Assembly: GCA_038503035.1 (NCBI GenBank)
Contig: JAVSML010024592.1
Span: forward strand, 124,001-188,000
Direction: 5' to 3'
From: Crocodylus rhombifer
Taxonomy: Eukaryota; Chordata; Crocodylia; Crocodylidae
Length of the DNA stretch: 64,000 nt
The position numbers and the translations under genes are program-made. This document shows positions 1 through 10,825 of the stretch, piece by piece. The number at the start of each line of letters is the position of its first letter. Positions within the stretch are counted from its first letter, which is position 1. The notes under the pieces were generated by a model. It made no database searches. It was not told the DNA's origin and saw nothing but the letters and a program-made list of their open reading frames with translations.

Positions 1-1069
1 TTGAGGAGCAGGGCAAGGGTAACAGATCTGCTCTGGCATCTTTCCTAACTGGTGTGGAAATGGAGCTCAAGATTAAGGTCTGTGCTGATAAGCAAAGATG
101 GATAAGGTGTTCTTTGTGTGGTGTAAGGTCTGAAATACTCAGACTCCCTGGAATCATAGGTTCCTTTTGCTACAAGGTTGATTCTGCCCCTTTAGTCTCT
201 CAAGGTAAGATAAACAGGGGCTCAAGGAGTACACCAGGAAGCCTGGATCCATAAGACCACCCCCCCCCGCAAACACATGTGCACAAACAACCTATCAAAA
301 AGTGCCCTCTGCGCTGACTGGACATCAGAGTTCACATGGTCTTTCTCACAAGAAGAGTTTGTTTTTGTGCTCTGACCAAAACTAGTCTCTTCACCCAGAT
401 CTTTGTGCAATATGTTGGTTTGTCATCAATTTCAGCAATAGCTGTATTTCAAGAATGGATAACTTGTGTATGAGATAGTTAACACTGGTAGGAGAAACAA
501 AGACAGATGTATATGAGAAGACAGGAGTGGTGCAGTAGGAGTTCAGAAAGAAGAGTGGGATGAGAAGCCTGATAAAGTGGACACTGAAAGCAGCAGGAAG
601 AACAAAGATGGGACAATGCAAGAGTACAGAAATGGGCACAAAAGTTTGCAGTCACAGCCCAAGATTCCCATGTCTACAATTCTACTGATGCCAGGAACTA
701 TCTGTACAGCCCTCTGGCAAAGCATTTTATATAATACTACTGCCAGTCCACTCAAAGGATTACTGCTATTGGTCAGAAACCTCTATTGTGGATATTATGG
801 TTCCAGCTGTGCTAGTGACTCAGAAGGGTAGTACAATGCCACATGATATCATTCCTAGGGCCTCTCCAGGTGCATTTTTTAAAGCAACCTCCACCCAAGC
901 TCTAGGAAATTAAATGTGAAATAATATTAAAAGAAATGCAATTGTGAATTCAAGCACTTATGAGACAGATGCTGATTTAACAATAGCTATTCAGCACCTT
1001 TCTCATCCTTTTTGTACAAGATGTGACTCCATGCCTCACTAACTGAACACTATTCAAACTCTGAGCTTC
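1..1069. other. no gene seen; unique DNA
   Basis: Nothing recognisable apart from a short C-run near 259-268. Open frames here are under 90 codons on either strand and look random. Confidence 0.6.
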
Positions 1070-1185
1070 CCACAAGCTGACTTACTTTCCCTGCACCCCT
1101 ATGAAGTGAGAGGTAGGTAACATTATCCCAACCTAACAGATAGAGACCTGAGACACAGTGGTTAAAATCAAAAGTAAGATGATTT
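1070..1185 (-). repeat. MIR-like SINE remnant (antisense)
   Basis: The stretch with 'cattatccc' followed by 'acagatagagacctgagaca' is the antisense of the conserved MIR core (cattatccc, acagat, gaaactgaggcac). It is old and diverged. The flanks to 1666 are AT-rich with no gene. The call rests on motif order only. Confidence 0.5.
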
Positions 1186-1666
1186 AGTTGCTTATTTTAG
1201 TTGTTCTCATTGTACTCATTTTGTCACTGGAGAGACACTAAAGACCTGAATTTTTGGCAGACTTAGAGTCTGATATTGCTTTCAACAAAGTAAATGCTAA
1301 TCTCTCATTAAGTTCAATTGCAGGCTTGTAGCTCACTACTTCTACAAATCAGGACCCAAGGTTTCACAGGTGGATCTAGGATTTTGAAAAAGGGGGGTGA
1401 AGATGGTGTGGTACCTCATCACATATAACATGACACATATTTTTCTTCAGTTAAAGAGAATCTAGAAGCATTATTAATATGCTAGGGGGCTAGAGATGTA
1501 TTATTCAGTTTAAGATCAAGTAGAAACAAATATAACAATTAAAGTTTTGACTAATTTGATAAATTATATATAAAGTTAAAAAACCCACAACAAACTAGGC
1601 AGAAACCAGTCAAAATAGTCAAAACATATTGCATCGTTAGTCCTGTAGTCATTATAGTTAAATATG

Positions 1667-2000
1667 CCCTATTTACTCAAATCTGAGATGAGGTTTTTCC
1701 CTCACTCAACATAGGGAAGAAATTATCCTTGTCTGACATTTGTATACAAGAAAACCTGATTAAACATTGTCTGTCATTAAACTGCAGCCAAAAGCAGCAT
1801 GGACTCGGGAATGGAAATGAACTGAAGTTGATTAACTGAAACCAACACTAAGCATGACCACGAAACACACACCTCATATTGGATGATACTAATATTAGTC
1901 TACCACAAGAATAAATTAGGGAAACCTATCTGAATAAAATGTATGGTAGAATTCATTGTGCTCAGTTCCCCTCAGTACCAACTCTTTTTTGAAGTCATGG
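1667..2000 (+). repeat. left inverted arm of the 1667-3465 element
   Basis: Read in reverse complement it follows the 3130-3465 arm almost base by base, with scattered substitutions and small gaps. By eye identity is roughly 80 percent. Confidence 0.72.
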
Positions 2001-3129
2001 TGTAGCAGCAAGAGACCAGCTGCCACAGAATGTGGCGAAGTGCCAGGCAAACCGAAGTGCCAGCATGTCTGATGCCAACACCGTGGCGAGAAGCCTCAGT
2101 CCCACTCCCAGCATGCTTTGTCAGTGTGTGCTGGCTCTGATTGGCAGGACGAAGACCAGTTGTTTGTATAAAGACAGCCTGGACAGTGGAGGAGGAGCAG
2201 ACTGGAAGATGAAGCCCGGAGCTGAGGGAACCAGTGTCCAGGCAAAATACCTCAGGAGGGGCAAATGGTGGGAAGCAGGGCTGTTTCCCACAAATAGAGG
2301 GTCAAAGAAGCCTTCTTACTTACTAGAAGGGTCATCATTGAAGAGCTGGAGCGGCAAATTGTCCTCAGGCAGTGACAACCCTGTGAAGAGGGAAAGAGAG
2401 CAAACATACGACCATGAGTGAAAGGGAAGTTGGAGGCGCACTCGTGCCCATTCTCCATGCACTCTTGAGGAGGTGTATTGAGCAGACATTATGAAACATT
2501 TGCTTGATCCAAGGGAAAAGTTCCTTGTCTGAAGACAGAGCTCATTGTACCCAGTTTGACCTGGTGCCTTGGGGTTGTTTTCTTATTAAGGCTGCAGGCT
2601 CAGACCAGGTACTCTCAACATTTTGTAAAGTCACTGTAGATATGCAGCTGGTCCTACTTATCTAACTATTACATTAACATTGGGTTGGTGCTAGGATGGG
2701 CTGTAGGGGAGGTGGAGGCCCAAGATACATCACTTGACCGGGCCAAGTGTCGGTGTAAGGAAAAATAAGACCTTCCTCCCTCTCAATTTTAAAATAAACA
2801 TCAAGACATGGCAGGAGAGAGCATCAGTCACCATAACCTTCAGGCCAACAGGTCAATCTGTCCACTCATAAGAGCAAGGGAGTAGGGGACTGTGCCATGA
2901 GAAGTAAGCACCTGGCTAGCGAAACACATGGGCAGTTGTACATGGTAAGCCACCTTGTTTTCTATCTGGCAAACATCACCAAAGGGGCCAACAGAGGAGG
3001 GATTCTGGGTAAGATATTTGGGACCCTATTTGGTGATGTTTACCAGATATTTAAGGCTGGTAAAGAAAGATGACTCATTGGACATGGGGAAAAAAGGCAC
3101 AGTTCAGCTGTGGGAATGAAGAGGAAGTC

Positions 3130-3465
3130 AAAATGTATTCAATGCACTGGCTCACCACAACTTCAAAAAAGACTAGGTGCTGAGGGGGACTGAGCACAGT
3201 GAGTCCTACCATACATCATATTAAGAGAGGCTTCACTAACTTATCCTTGTGGTAGGTTCATATTAGTATCACCCAATATGGGGCACATGTTTCATGGTTG
3301 TGCTTAGCGTTGGCTGCATTTAATCAACTTCAGAGTTGGTTTCCACTCTTGAGCCCCTGCTGCTTTTGGCTGCAGTTTAATGACAGACAATGTATTTAAT
3401 GAGGTCTTCTTATATACAAATGTAAGACAAGGAGCTTACCTCATTTTATGTTTGAGTAAATATAG
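3130..3465 (-). repeat. right inverted arm of the 1667-3465 element
   Basis: Partner of the 1667-2000 arm. A third, single copy of this arm lies at 29555-29998, including the adjoining inner segment (compare the 'gctgtgggaatgaagaggaa' region near 3110 with the matching region near 29592). Confidence 0.72.
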
Positions 3466-5227
3466 TATGTATGGGAGGTTAGCAGAGACTGCAAAGAACA
3501 TTCCTCACATATTCTTTGCCTGGGTACTAGGTACAGTCGTAATTCTGGCTCACTTGTTAAAGAAGCCCCAAGAGGTACCAGTACCTTCAACAACACTTGA
3601 TTTCTTTTATGGTAGGTTGTTTAGTAGTGGTACACTAGTTGTCTATGAGTGCTTGTAGCTTTTGACAGAGTATAGCGTCTTGTATAAAAAGAGATAATGC
3701 TGGAACTCAAGCTGCGTAGAAGCCTGAAGTTGTTTTAAACATCCCCTGCATAAGGTGGGCTGTGATTCCAGATGCCTAGACTGAAGGAAATAGGATTCAT
3801 GAGAACCAATCCTCACTTCCTTCCCTCCAGTACCAGCCAATAATGCTGTACCATTGTGAAGTGTATAAAGCACATGTCCCTCACAGAAGCATGCCATGGC
3901 AGTAAGAGCCCTTAGTATTTCACCAGTGATCTGTGAGGCGTAGACACCCTGGGAGCTGCCATTGGGAAGCTTCCAGTCTATCCTATAGCTCAAAGAGTAA
4001 CCCAGCTCTGTAGCAGTGCAACTGCTGTGAGGAAGTAGGACACAGATTTGTATGTAAGGAGCGTGTGGCTGTATTTTTGATTAGGAAGTAGGGTGTGCAA
4101 ATATATCTAGTAAAGGAAGGAAGCGGGGGGAGTGTTCCCCTCCTCTGTGGTGGTAGAGTGGCACTTTAAAGACATGAAATGCAATGCTTTCCCCTGACAC
4201 TAAAAGAACACGCTGACAAGCCGCTGTCAGAGAAATGCTGTCTAACTCCCTTGCCCCCGATAATTTTCCTGGTAAAGCTGCAGTGCAGTGGAATCAAACA
4301 GTGACACAAAGCAAGAGGGAGTACTTTTTTCTTCTTTTTCAAATGAGCATCTGTATTGGGAGCCACACGCAAGCCAAGAAATCTTAGAAGTTCAAAGGAG
4401 TGTTTTTAACATTAAAACTCAACCTTTATCCCTTCTCTCTGACTGAGAAACAAAGCCCTGAAGATGCTCCCAGCTTGAACAGTATTAAGACAATTTCTTG
4501 GCTGAAGTGAGAGATTGTGTCTTATGTTTTCCCGTGGGTTAATGTGAAGAAAGAAGAGCAACAGATACTTTCTATGTGACACCATGGGGAAAAAAAATTC
4601 CTTCAGCTAAAGATAGACAAGTTGTAAATGGGGGAGGGAGAAGGGTTGGCATGAGGTAAAGTTTCATAATGGGCAAACACCTTGTGGCCAGATTTACACC
4701 AAAACAGTCAAAACCAGAATCTGGGGTAGTAGCGTGGATGTCTGCAGAGAAACTGTATGGCCAAGGGCAAAACCCAGGCTTTACTTGGATGGTCAGCATC
4801 ATGATTTCCTTGAAGTCAGTCTTAAATCCTAGCTTGCTTAGGTAGGGTCCTTGCTCAGGGTGGTTTTGTCTTATGATTACCACTGCAGGGTGATCTTCCC
4901 TATGGAGACAGAAGCCTTGGGATGAGGCTAATCTGAAATTCAATGGGAGTTTGGACAGTCAAACTCTCATTGTGGACTCTCAATGGAAGGCAACATATGG
5001 GGATACTAGTAGTTTAAAGAAAGCTCTCTCTCCTATTCCCCTGTCTAAGTGGTTCTATACATACAAGGGTACATTCCCTTATGGTGGATGCTGCCACCTT
5101 ATCTTAGCTTCTACTGTCAGTACCCTGCCTAGACATTGGTGATGCCAGCACTTCTATAGTGTGCAAAATCCTGCCATTCTCAGGCTTAAACATAGAAATA
5201 AATCCTATGTTTTCTCCTTGTGAATCT
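3466..5227. other. no gene seen; unique DNA
   Basis: About 1.8 kb with only short open frames (116 codons antisense at 3643-3993 and 123 codons antisense at 4572-4943). Neither shows a recognisable domain or splice context. Confidence 0.55.
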
Positions 5228-5385
5228 TGTGACAGATTTGGAGTTGTTCTGCTACTATTATTAATAAACTAATTATTTATTATAGATTATAGATTTGGAG
5301 TTGCTCTGCTATTATTATTAATGAACTAGTTGCTCTGCTATTATTATTATTATAAACTAATAAACTAATTATTATTATTAAACTA
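5228..5385. repeat. AT-rich imperfect tandem repeat
   Basis: The unit 'agatttggagttgttctgct' plus an ATTATTA-rich spacer and 'aataaactaatt' is repeated about two and a half times with length variation. It looks like a degenerate minisatellite with embedded ATT microsatellite runs. Confidence 0.75.
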
Positions 5386-5744
5386 TTTTTATATGAAACT
5401 GGTTCCCTCTCCTCCCCTCGTATAGCCCCTCTATTAAATTAAAAACTATCTAGAAGTGAAAGAATGAGGCAAACAATTGAGAATATTTTACAGATAATGA
5501 CTGAACTGTTAGTTTTGCAGACTTTCCCCAGCCAACAATCAGTGTTGTTGGGAAAGATCAGAATTTGGGAACATAGAAAAGCAAAGGAAATACTTGACAA
5601 TTAAAAGAGGGAAGGAGTTCAGGGGACCCCTGCAGTGACACAAGCACTAACAAGGACACCTATGTAGGATGCCATGGTTGGTCTGAGGCAGGATGTTTTT
5701 GTGTAGATTCACAGTTTCAAAATCCTCTAAAAATACTTTCTTCC
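5386..5744. other. no gene seen
   Basis: Unique sequence between the AT-rich repeat and the next MITE. I recognise nothing in it. Confidence 0.5.
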
Positions 5745-5749
5745 CACTG

Positions 5750-6200
5750 GGCATATCTACACAAGATGTTTGCTGCACAGTTGCCTAATTACACAGTAAA
5801 CATCTCAGCATCTACACATGCACCCCTATTAGGGCTCATGAAACTAATAAACTCTGCAGCAGGGTAGAACTTGTAAATACAAGTACTAGGCTGTTGCAGA
5901 GTTTTTGTTTTATACACAGATGTGCACACGTAGACACTGAGCCAGCAGGCTGGGGCATGAGGGTACTTCAGTGCAGGGGCTGCCTGCCAGCTAATCCCTC
6001 ACTGAAGCACCCTTATGCTCTAGCCAGCCTCTCCACAGCACATTGGGCCCAGTCAGATCAGCCCCAGGCTGCTGCGGCTGCTGCAACCCAGCTCAGTGTG
6101 CTGCCCTCTGGGCATATGTATAAACTGTGTGCCCAGGAGCTTCCCTGGAGCAATAAACTGGAGAGCAATAACAATAATAAAAATCTCCGCAGTTTATTGC
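5750..6200 (+). mobile_element. MITE, left part, split by CR1 (right part at 9525-9545)
   Basis: The left terminus GGCATATCTACACA matches the recurrent terminus of this window (GGTGCATCTACA-like). Internal blocks ('aataaactctgcagcaggg', 'gcaggctggggcatgagggt', 'tttattgct') are shared with copies at 10342, 16333, 16667 and 24541. A CR1 begins near 6201, and the missing terminus reappears after the CR1 tail at 9525-9545. Flanking pentamers are CACTG (5745-5749) and AACTG (9546-9550), a 4/5 target duplication. It has no coding capacity. Confidence 0.75.
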
Positions 6201-6203
6201 TAC

Positions 6204-6557
6204 TATCCTATGGTCCTCAACCATGTGGGAACCAATGATGTGGCCCAGAGTAGTCTGGACCAGGTCATGGATGACTACAGGGCTCTGAGGGCCAAGCTTA
6301 GAGAGCTGGGGGCCCAGGTGGTCTTTTTGTCCCTCTTCCCAGTTAGTGGAGGCCATCAGTGGCAGAGCGCCTGCATCTGTGAGGTGAACCGGCGCCTCCG
6401 GAGTTGGTGTCATCATGCCGGATTTGGCTTCCTGGACCATGACCCACACTTCAGAGTAGAGCGCGTCCTGAGGCATGATGGTCTCCATCTCTCCCCCAAA
6501 GGTAAGAGTTTGTTTTCTTACAGGCTAGTTGATCTCCTCTGGCAGGCTTTAAACTAA
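6204..6557 (+). pseudogene. CR1 ORF1 C-terminal fragment, SGNH/GDSL esterase-like
   Basis: About 117 codons of CR1 ORF1, open to a TAA at 6555-6557; the upstream part of the open frame is MITE sequence. Two blocks typical of SGNH-type hydrolases are present: GTND at 6228-6239 (block III, catalytic-site Asn) and DGLH at 6477-6488 (block V, Asp and His). The block I serine motif would lie upstream and is lost to truncation. Esterase-like domains are known in ORF1 of CR1-type elements, where a role with lipids or membranes has been proposed but is not settled. Without block I this fragment cannot be active. Confidence 0.85.
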
Positions 6558-6674
6558 GTTCGTCGGGGGATGGGGATCCACAGGAGCAAGAGAAAACTCA
6601 ACCAGGTGTAGGACCTGCCCAGGTAAGAGCTCAGGTATATACCAAGGGACCAGTTGTCTCTCAGGTAGCGGGGG

Positions 6675-7368
6675 GTGCCCAGGGCTCCCTCGGGGGGATT
6701 AAGGTGTCTCTTCACTAATGCAAGAAGCACGGGGAACAAGCAGGAGAAGCTTGCTCTCCTGCTTACAAGTAGTAAAATCAACCTGGTTGGCCTAGTGGAG
6801 ACATGGTGGGATGAAACATTTGACTGGGCATTAGACATAGAGGGTTGTAGGTTGTTTAGAAGAGATAGGAAGGGGAAAAAGGGTGAGGGGGGTTGCGCTC
6901 TATGTTAGGGAACAGTATACCAGTTTTACCTTCCAAATGGGACCAAAGGAAGGCTTAACTGAGACCCTGTGGGTCAAACTTCAAGGAGGGCGGGGTGAGA
7001 GGGATCTAGTGGTAGGGGTTTACTACAGGCCACCACATCAGGAGGAAGAGCTGAATCTGGAATTTTCCAGGCAACTGGGGGAGGCCGTGTGTGCAAAGGA
7101 TGTAGTGGTCATGGGGGATATGAATTACCTTGACATCAACTGGGAGGAGCAGTCGGCCAGGTCTAGCCACTCACGAAGGTTCCTGACGTGCGTATAGGAC
7201 GTACACCTTGTGCAGGAGGTACACATCCCCACTAGGGAAAATGCCATACTGGACCTGGTGTTAGCCTCTGGGGATGACCTGGTGGGGGAGGTGCTAGTAC
7301 AAGGGAGGCTAGGGGACAGTGATCATGAAATGATCCAGTTTGCTATTCAGAGAAGGGTGGGGAGGGTA
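6675..7368 (+). pseudogene. CR1 ORF2 endonuclease domain (frameshifted)
   Basis: Apurinic/apyrimidinic-type endonuclease, the enzyme that nicks the target strand to prime reverse transcription. Conserved blocks appear in order: TNARS (Asn), LVETWWDE (Glu), GGVALYVRE, VVGVYYRPP, VMGDMNYLDINW (Asp and Asn) and LGDSDHEMIQF (final Asp-His). They are spread over three frames: 6675-6908, then 6883-7197, which ends in a stop near 7195, then 7210 onward. The catalytic residues survive by eye, but a frameshift near 6890 and a break near 7200 prevent a continuous protein. A translation start cannot be fixed because the spacer is decayed. Confidence 0.9.
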
Positions 7369-9423
7369 ACTAGCACAGCGCAAATGCTTAACTTTAGGAA
7401 AGTCAACTTCGATGTGCTCAGGGCAGTAGTCAGGGAGGCACTCGGAGCCCAGGGTGTAGCTAGTATGGGGGTCCAGGAAAGGTGGTCCTTCCTCAAGAAG
7501 GCTATCCTTGGGGTGCAGCAGGAAGGTGGAAAAAGAGTCCAAGATACCTTCATGGCTAAGCGTGGATATCCAGGCTGGCCTGAGGGCAAAGAAAAAAGCG
7601 TACTGGCGGTGGAAGCAGGGGGCAGGGACAAAGGAGGGGATTTGGTCAGGAAGGCTAAAGCAGCACTGGAGCTTAGATTAGCTTCTGGGATTAAGGATAA
7701 CAAAAGTCCTTCTTCAAGTATAGAGGGAGCAAGAAGAAGTCTCAGGGTAACACTGGACCCCTACGAGGCAGGACAGGGCAGTTGGTGACGGACGCGCAAG
7801 AGAAGGCAGAACTCTTTAATAAGTTGTTTGCCTCTGTGTTCCTGTCTGCTGCCATTGCAATGGGGTGCTCTCAGGTGACAGCGTAGAGAGGCCCGGGAAG
7901 GATGCAAGTACCCTGACTGTTAGTTCAGACCTAGTTAAGGATTACCTGGAGGGCTTAGATGTATCCAAGTTGGCAGGCCCGGATGACCTTCATCTGCGGG
8001 TGCTGAGGGAATTGGCTGGTGTCACTGAAGAGCCATTGGCACGGCTGTTTGAGGACTCCTGGTGCTCGGGCCAAGTCCCTGAGGACTGGAAAAGGGCCAA
8101 TGTGGTCCCTATTTTCAAGAAGAGGAGGAAGGAAAAGCCTGGCAACTACAGGCCAGTCAGCCTCACTTCTATCCTGGGGAAGGTCTTTGAAAAAATTATC
8201 AAGGGCCACATTTGTGAGAGCCCTGCAGGGGAAGTGATGTTGAGGGGTAGCCAACATGGGTTCATGCAAGGCCGATCCTGCCTGACCAACCTGGTCTCTT
8301 TCTATGACCAGGTAAAAAAGAGCTTAGATGTGAAGAAGGAAGTCGATGTCATCTTCTTGGACTTTCAGAAGGCCTTCAACACAGTGTCCCACCCAATTCT
8401 GGTGGGCAAGCTGAGGGACTGCGGCATTGACGAATGCACAGTTGCATGGGTGGCAAACTGGCTCCAGGGGTGCACCCAGAGTGTGGTGGTGGACGAGTCG
8501 ATGTCGACCTGGGGTGGTGTGGGCAGCGGAGTCCCCCAGGGCTCGGTCCTTGGGCCGGCACTGTTCAACATCTTCATTAGTGACCTGGACGAGGGTGGGG
8601 AGTGCACCCTGTTCAAGTTTGCTGATGACACCAAGCTGTGGGGTAAAGTGAATACACCGGCAGCCAGGGACCGCATCCAGGCAGACCTGGATAGGTTAGA
8701 GAAGTGCGTGGATCTGAACAGGATGCGCTTCAACAAGGACAAGTGCAGGCTGCTGCACCTGGGGAGAGGGAACCAGCATTATGGTTATAGGTTAGGGGCT
8801 GACCCTCTCAGCAGCACAGAGGCAGAGAGGGATCTTGGGGTCATGAGTGACTCCAGGATGAATATGAGTCACCAATGCAACAAAGCAATAGGCAGAGCCA
8901 ACCGCACCCTGTCATGAATCAACACGGGCATCACTAACAGGTCCAGAGAGGGCTTGCTCCCCGTCTATGCAGCGCTGGTCAGGCCGCAGCTGGAGTACTG
9001 TGTCTAGTTCTGGGCGCTGCACTTCAAGAAGGACGTGGAGAACCTGGAGAGGGTCCAGAGGACGGCCACTCGTATGGCTGGGGGTCTCTGTGGCCAGCCC
9101 TATGAGAAGAGGCTGAGGGACCTGAATCTCTTCAGTCTCTACAAGAGGAGACTGAGGGGGGATCTTGTGGTTGCCTACAACCTTATCAAGGGCCACCAGG
9201 CGTGACTCAGGGAAAGTCTGTTCACCAGGGCCCCCCCATGGAGTCACCAGGAACAATGGCCACAAGCTGAGGGAGCATAGGTTTAGGTTAGATATTAGGA
9301 AGAACTACTTTACTGTAAGGGTGGCCAGAGCCTGGAATAGGCCTCAATAGAGAGGTGGTGCTCCCACCTTCCCTGGAGATCTTCAAGAGGAGACTGGATA
9401 GGCACCTGGCTGGGGTCTTATGA
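7369..9423 (+). pseudogene. CR1 ORF2 reverse transcriptase and C-terminal region (broken)
   Basis: A linker (7369-7790) leads into the main open frame at 7865-8917 (350 codons). That frame carries the RT blocks in order: NVVPIFKK, NYRPVSLTS, QHGFMQGRSCLTNL, DVIFLDFQKAFNTVSH (first catalytic Asp), GVPQGSVLGP and [10 protein letters not shown], with the FADD pair at 8618-8629. All three catalytic aspartates are present. The frame is disrupted near 7790-7865, by a stop at 8915-8917, and by further stops downstream (near 9006 and 9203). The C-terminal block ('LEYCV', 'RRLRGDL', 'FRLDIRK' type) is still recognisable to about 9420. The copy was once competent in RT but is now non-functional. Confidence 0.93.
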
Positions 9424-9524
9424 CCCCTGCCACCCCCAGTGCTCCTTCCTGCCCATGGCAGGGGGTCGGACTCGACGATCTGTCTAGGTCCCTTCCCACT
9501 CATTGATTCTATGATTCTGTGATT

Positions 9525-9545
9525 AATGGCATGTGTAAATGTACC
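9525..9545 (+). mobile_element. right terminus of the split MITE (left part at 5750-6200)
   Basis: The sequence ATGGCATGTGTAAATGTACC resumes directly after the CR1 tail. Its reverse complement (GGTACATTTACACA) matches the left terminus at 5750. The next bases, AACTG, nearly repeat CACTG at 5745-5749. Confidence 0.7.
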
Positions 9546-9550
9546 AACTG

Positions 9551-10336
9551 TTCAAGAAGTCTGTCCACTCACTGGTTAGATGCTTGAAGAGAAGAATAAT
9601 TCATCCACGAGATAATGTAACCCAAGGCTTAGTCGAAGAACAAGAGAACTGTGGAAATCCATCTCAGGGCAAATAAAGGCAAGAGATGCTACTCTACTAG
9701 GGGTTACATGCAGAAACCAGAAAGGTGACAGAGATGCAGCTAGCTCTAGAGCCATGACAGGCCTTACCATCTTTCAAGTTACAATTCTAAGCAAAATCCT
9801 TTGCAGTTTGAATGGGTGCAGATTGCTTCAAGGCAGATTCTTCCCATTTCTTTTTGCCTTCAAAACCTCACAGATAGTTAGGCTGGGCGTGGTCCCACAT
9901 GGACTTGCCCAGGACAACAGTCATTAAACCTGTACTAAAGTATAATAGTGCTGTGCCTTTGGCTTCAGAGGCCTTAGGCCCATTTCTCTCGGAAATAAAT
10001 ATGCCTCAATGTTTTGTTAGAAAATATATTTTATGGGACATGCTTGATGGTGAAAGGGCAATTGGCCTTCTGGACAAGGAATCCATGGACCTTAAAAGAT
10101 TTATCTCCTCACAAAATATAGTCACTGTAACAACCTATTTATAAACCTATTCCCTTCTATTTTTATCCTTTCATTAGGAGCCACTCTTCCTAGTGAAAGG
10201 ATCAATTGCATAAATGCCAATCAGATTTTTAATGAAGCATTCTTAAAAAACAAGCCATACAACTAAAGGAAGAGATGCCAAAGAAGCTGCAATGGGATCT
10301 TATCTTGGGCAGCAGAAGGTACTTTACTTGTGGCCA
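9551..10336. other. no gene seen
   Basis: Unique sequence with one open frame of 81 codons (9899-10144) that lacks any recognisable domain. Confidence 0.5.
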
Positions 10337-10341
10337 CACAG

Positions 10342-10820
10342 GAGGCATGTACATGTGCAATTAGTGCAGCTGAATAAACTCTGGTGCAGTTTGTGCAGGA
10401 GTTTATTTCTCCCAGGTATAGTGTTTATATGTGCTCCTGGGACCACGACATGTTGAGCCGGAGTGATGCAACCCTGACTGGCAGGGGGTCAGCTTTGCCA
10501 GCCCAGAGCTGCTGCACCCCAGCTCAGTGTGCTGCAGAGGGTCTGGCTGGGGAACAAAGGTGTTCTAGTGCAGAGCTGGCCAGCAGGCAGCCCCGGCACT
10601 GTAGCAGCCTCATGCCCCAACTAGCCCCGTCGTTGTCTACATGTGCATTGCACTGCACAAAATAACTCCACCACAGGCTAGTAATTGTTTCAGGCAGTAG
10701 TATCTTATGGCAGAGTTAATTAGTTTACTCTATCCTAGTAGTGCCTCACATGTAGAGGGTGACACTTTACTGCTGAGCTAATTAGTCAACTCTCATGTAA
10801 AGTGCACATGTAGATGCCCC
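10342..10820 (+). mobile_element. MITE with perfect 5-bp target duplication (CACAG)
   Basis: Termini GAGGCATGTACATGTGC and GCACATGTAGATGCCCC are imperfect inverted repeats. Flanks are CACAG at 10337-10341 and CACAG at 10821-10825. The interior shares 'aataaactctggtgcag', 'gccagcccagagctgctgca' and 'gagttaattagtttactct' with other copies. It is non-coding. Confidence 0.8.
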
Positions 10821-10825
10821 CACAG

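Larger units (their letters stand above)
1667..3465. mobile_element. 1.8-kb non-autonomous DNA transposon with long terminal inverted repeats
   Basis: The left end (CCCTATTTACTCAAATC) is the approximate reverse complement of the right end (GTTTGAGTAAATATAG). The similarity continues inward for about 320 bp: 1667-2000 pairs with 3130-3465, for example around the shared segments 'gctgcagtttaatgacagac' and 'ttgtggtag'. The right end is followed by TA, and the left is preceded by TG, a possible decayed TA. That fits a Tc1/mariner-type insertion. The termini resemble those at 15130-15715 and 29555-29998. The 1.1-kb interior includes an open frame of 129 codons at 2032-2421 with no recognisable domain, so no transposase is evident. 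Family assignment is inference. Confidence 0.72.
6201..9524 (+). mobile_element. CR1 non-LTR retrotransposon, 5'-truncated but near full ORF2
   Basis: A sense CR1 LINE. It starts inside ORF1, followed by the ORF1-ORF2 spacer, an apurinic-type endonuclease, reverse transcriptase, the C-terminal region, a 3' untranslated region with 'ggcagggggtcggactcgac', and the tail 'attctatgattctgtgatt'. CR1 copies are normally truncated at the 5' end because target-primed reverse transcription stops early. At 3.3 kb this is the most complete copy in the window. Frameshifts and stops throughout ORF2 show it is dead. It lies inside the MITE at 5750-9545, so it inserted after that element. Confidence 0.95.

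Noticed and set aside
1365..1405. Possible hAT fragment ('ggtggatctaggattttgaa')
   Set aside because: Only about 35 bases resemble a known style of hAT subterminal sequence and no terminus is present. Too little to annotate.
2032..2421. 129-codon open frame inside the long-inverted-repeat element as a transposase
   Set aside because: No DDE, zinc-finger or helix-turn-helix pattern visible, and far too short for a mariner transposase. A TATAAA-like string near 2168 suggested an LTR, but no LTR ends were found.
3643..3993. 116-codon antisense open frame
   Set aside because: No domain, and flanked by unique DNA without promoter or splice features.
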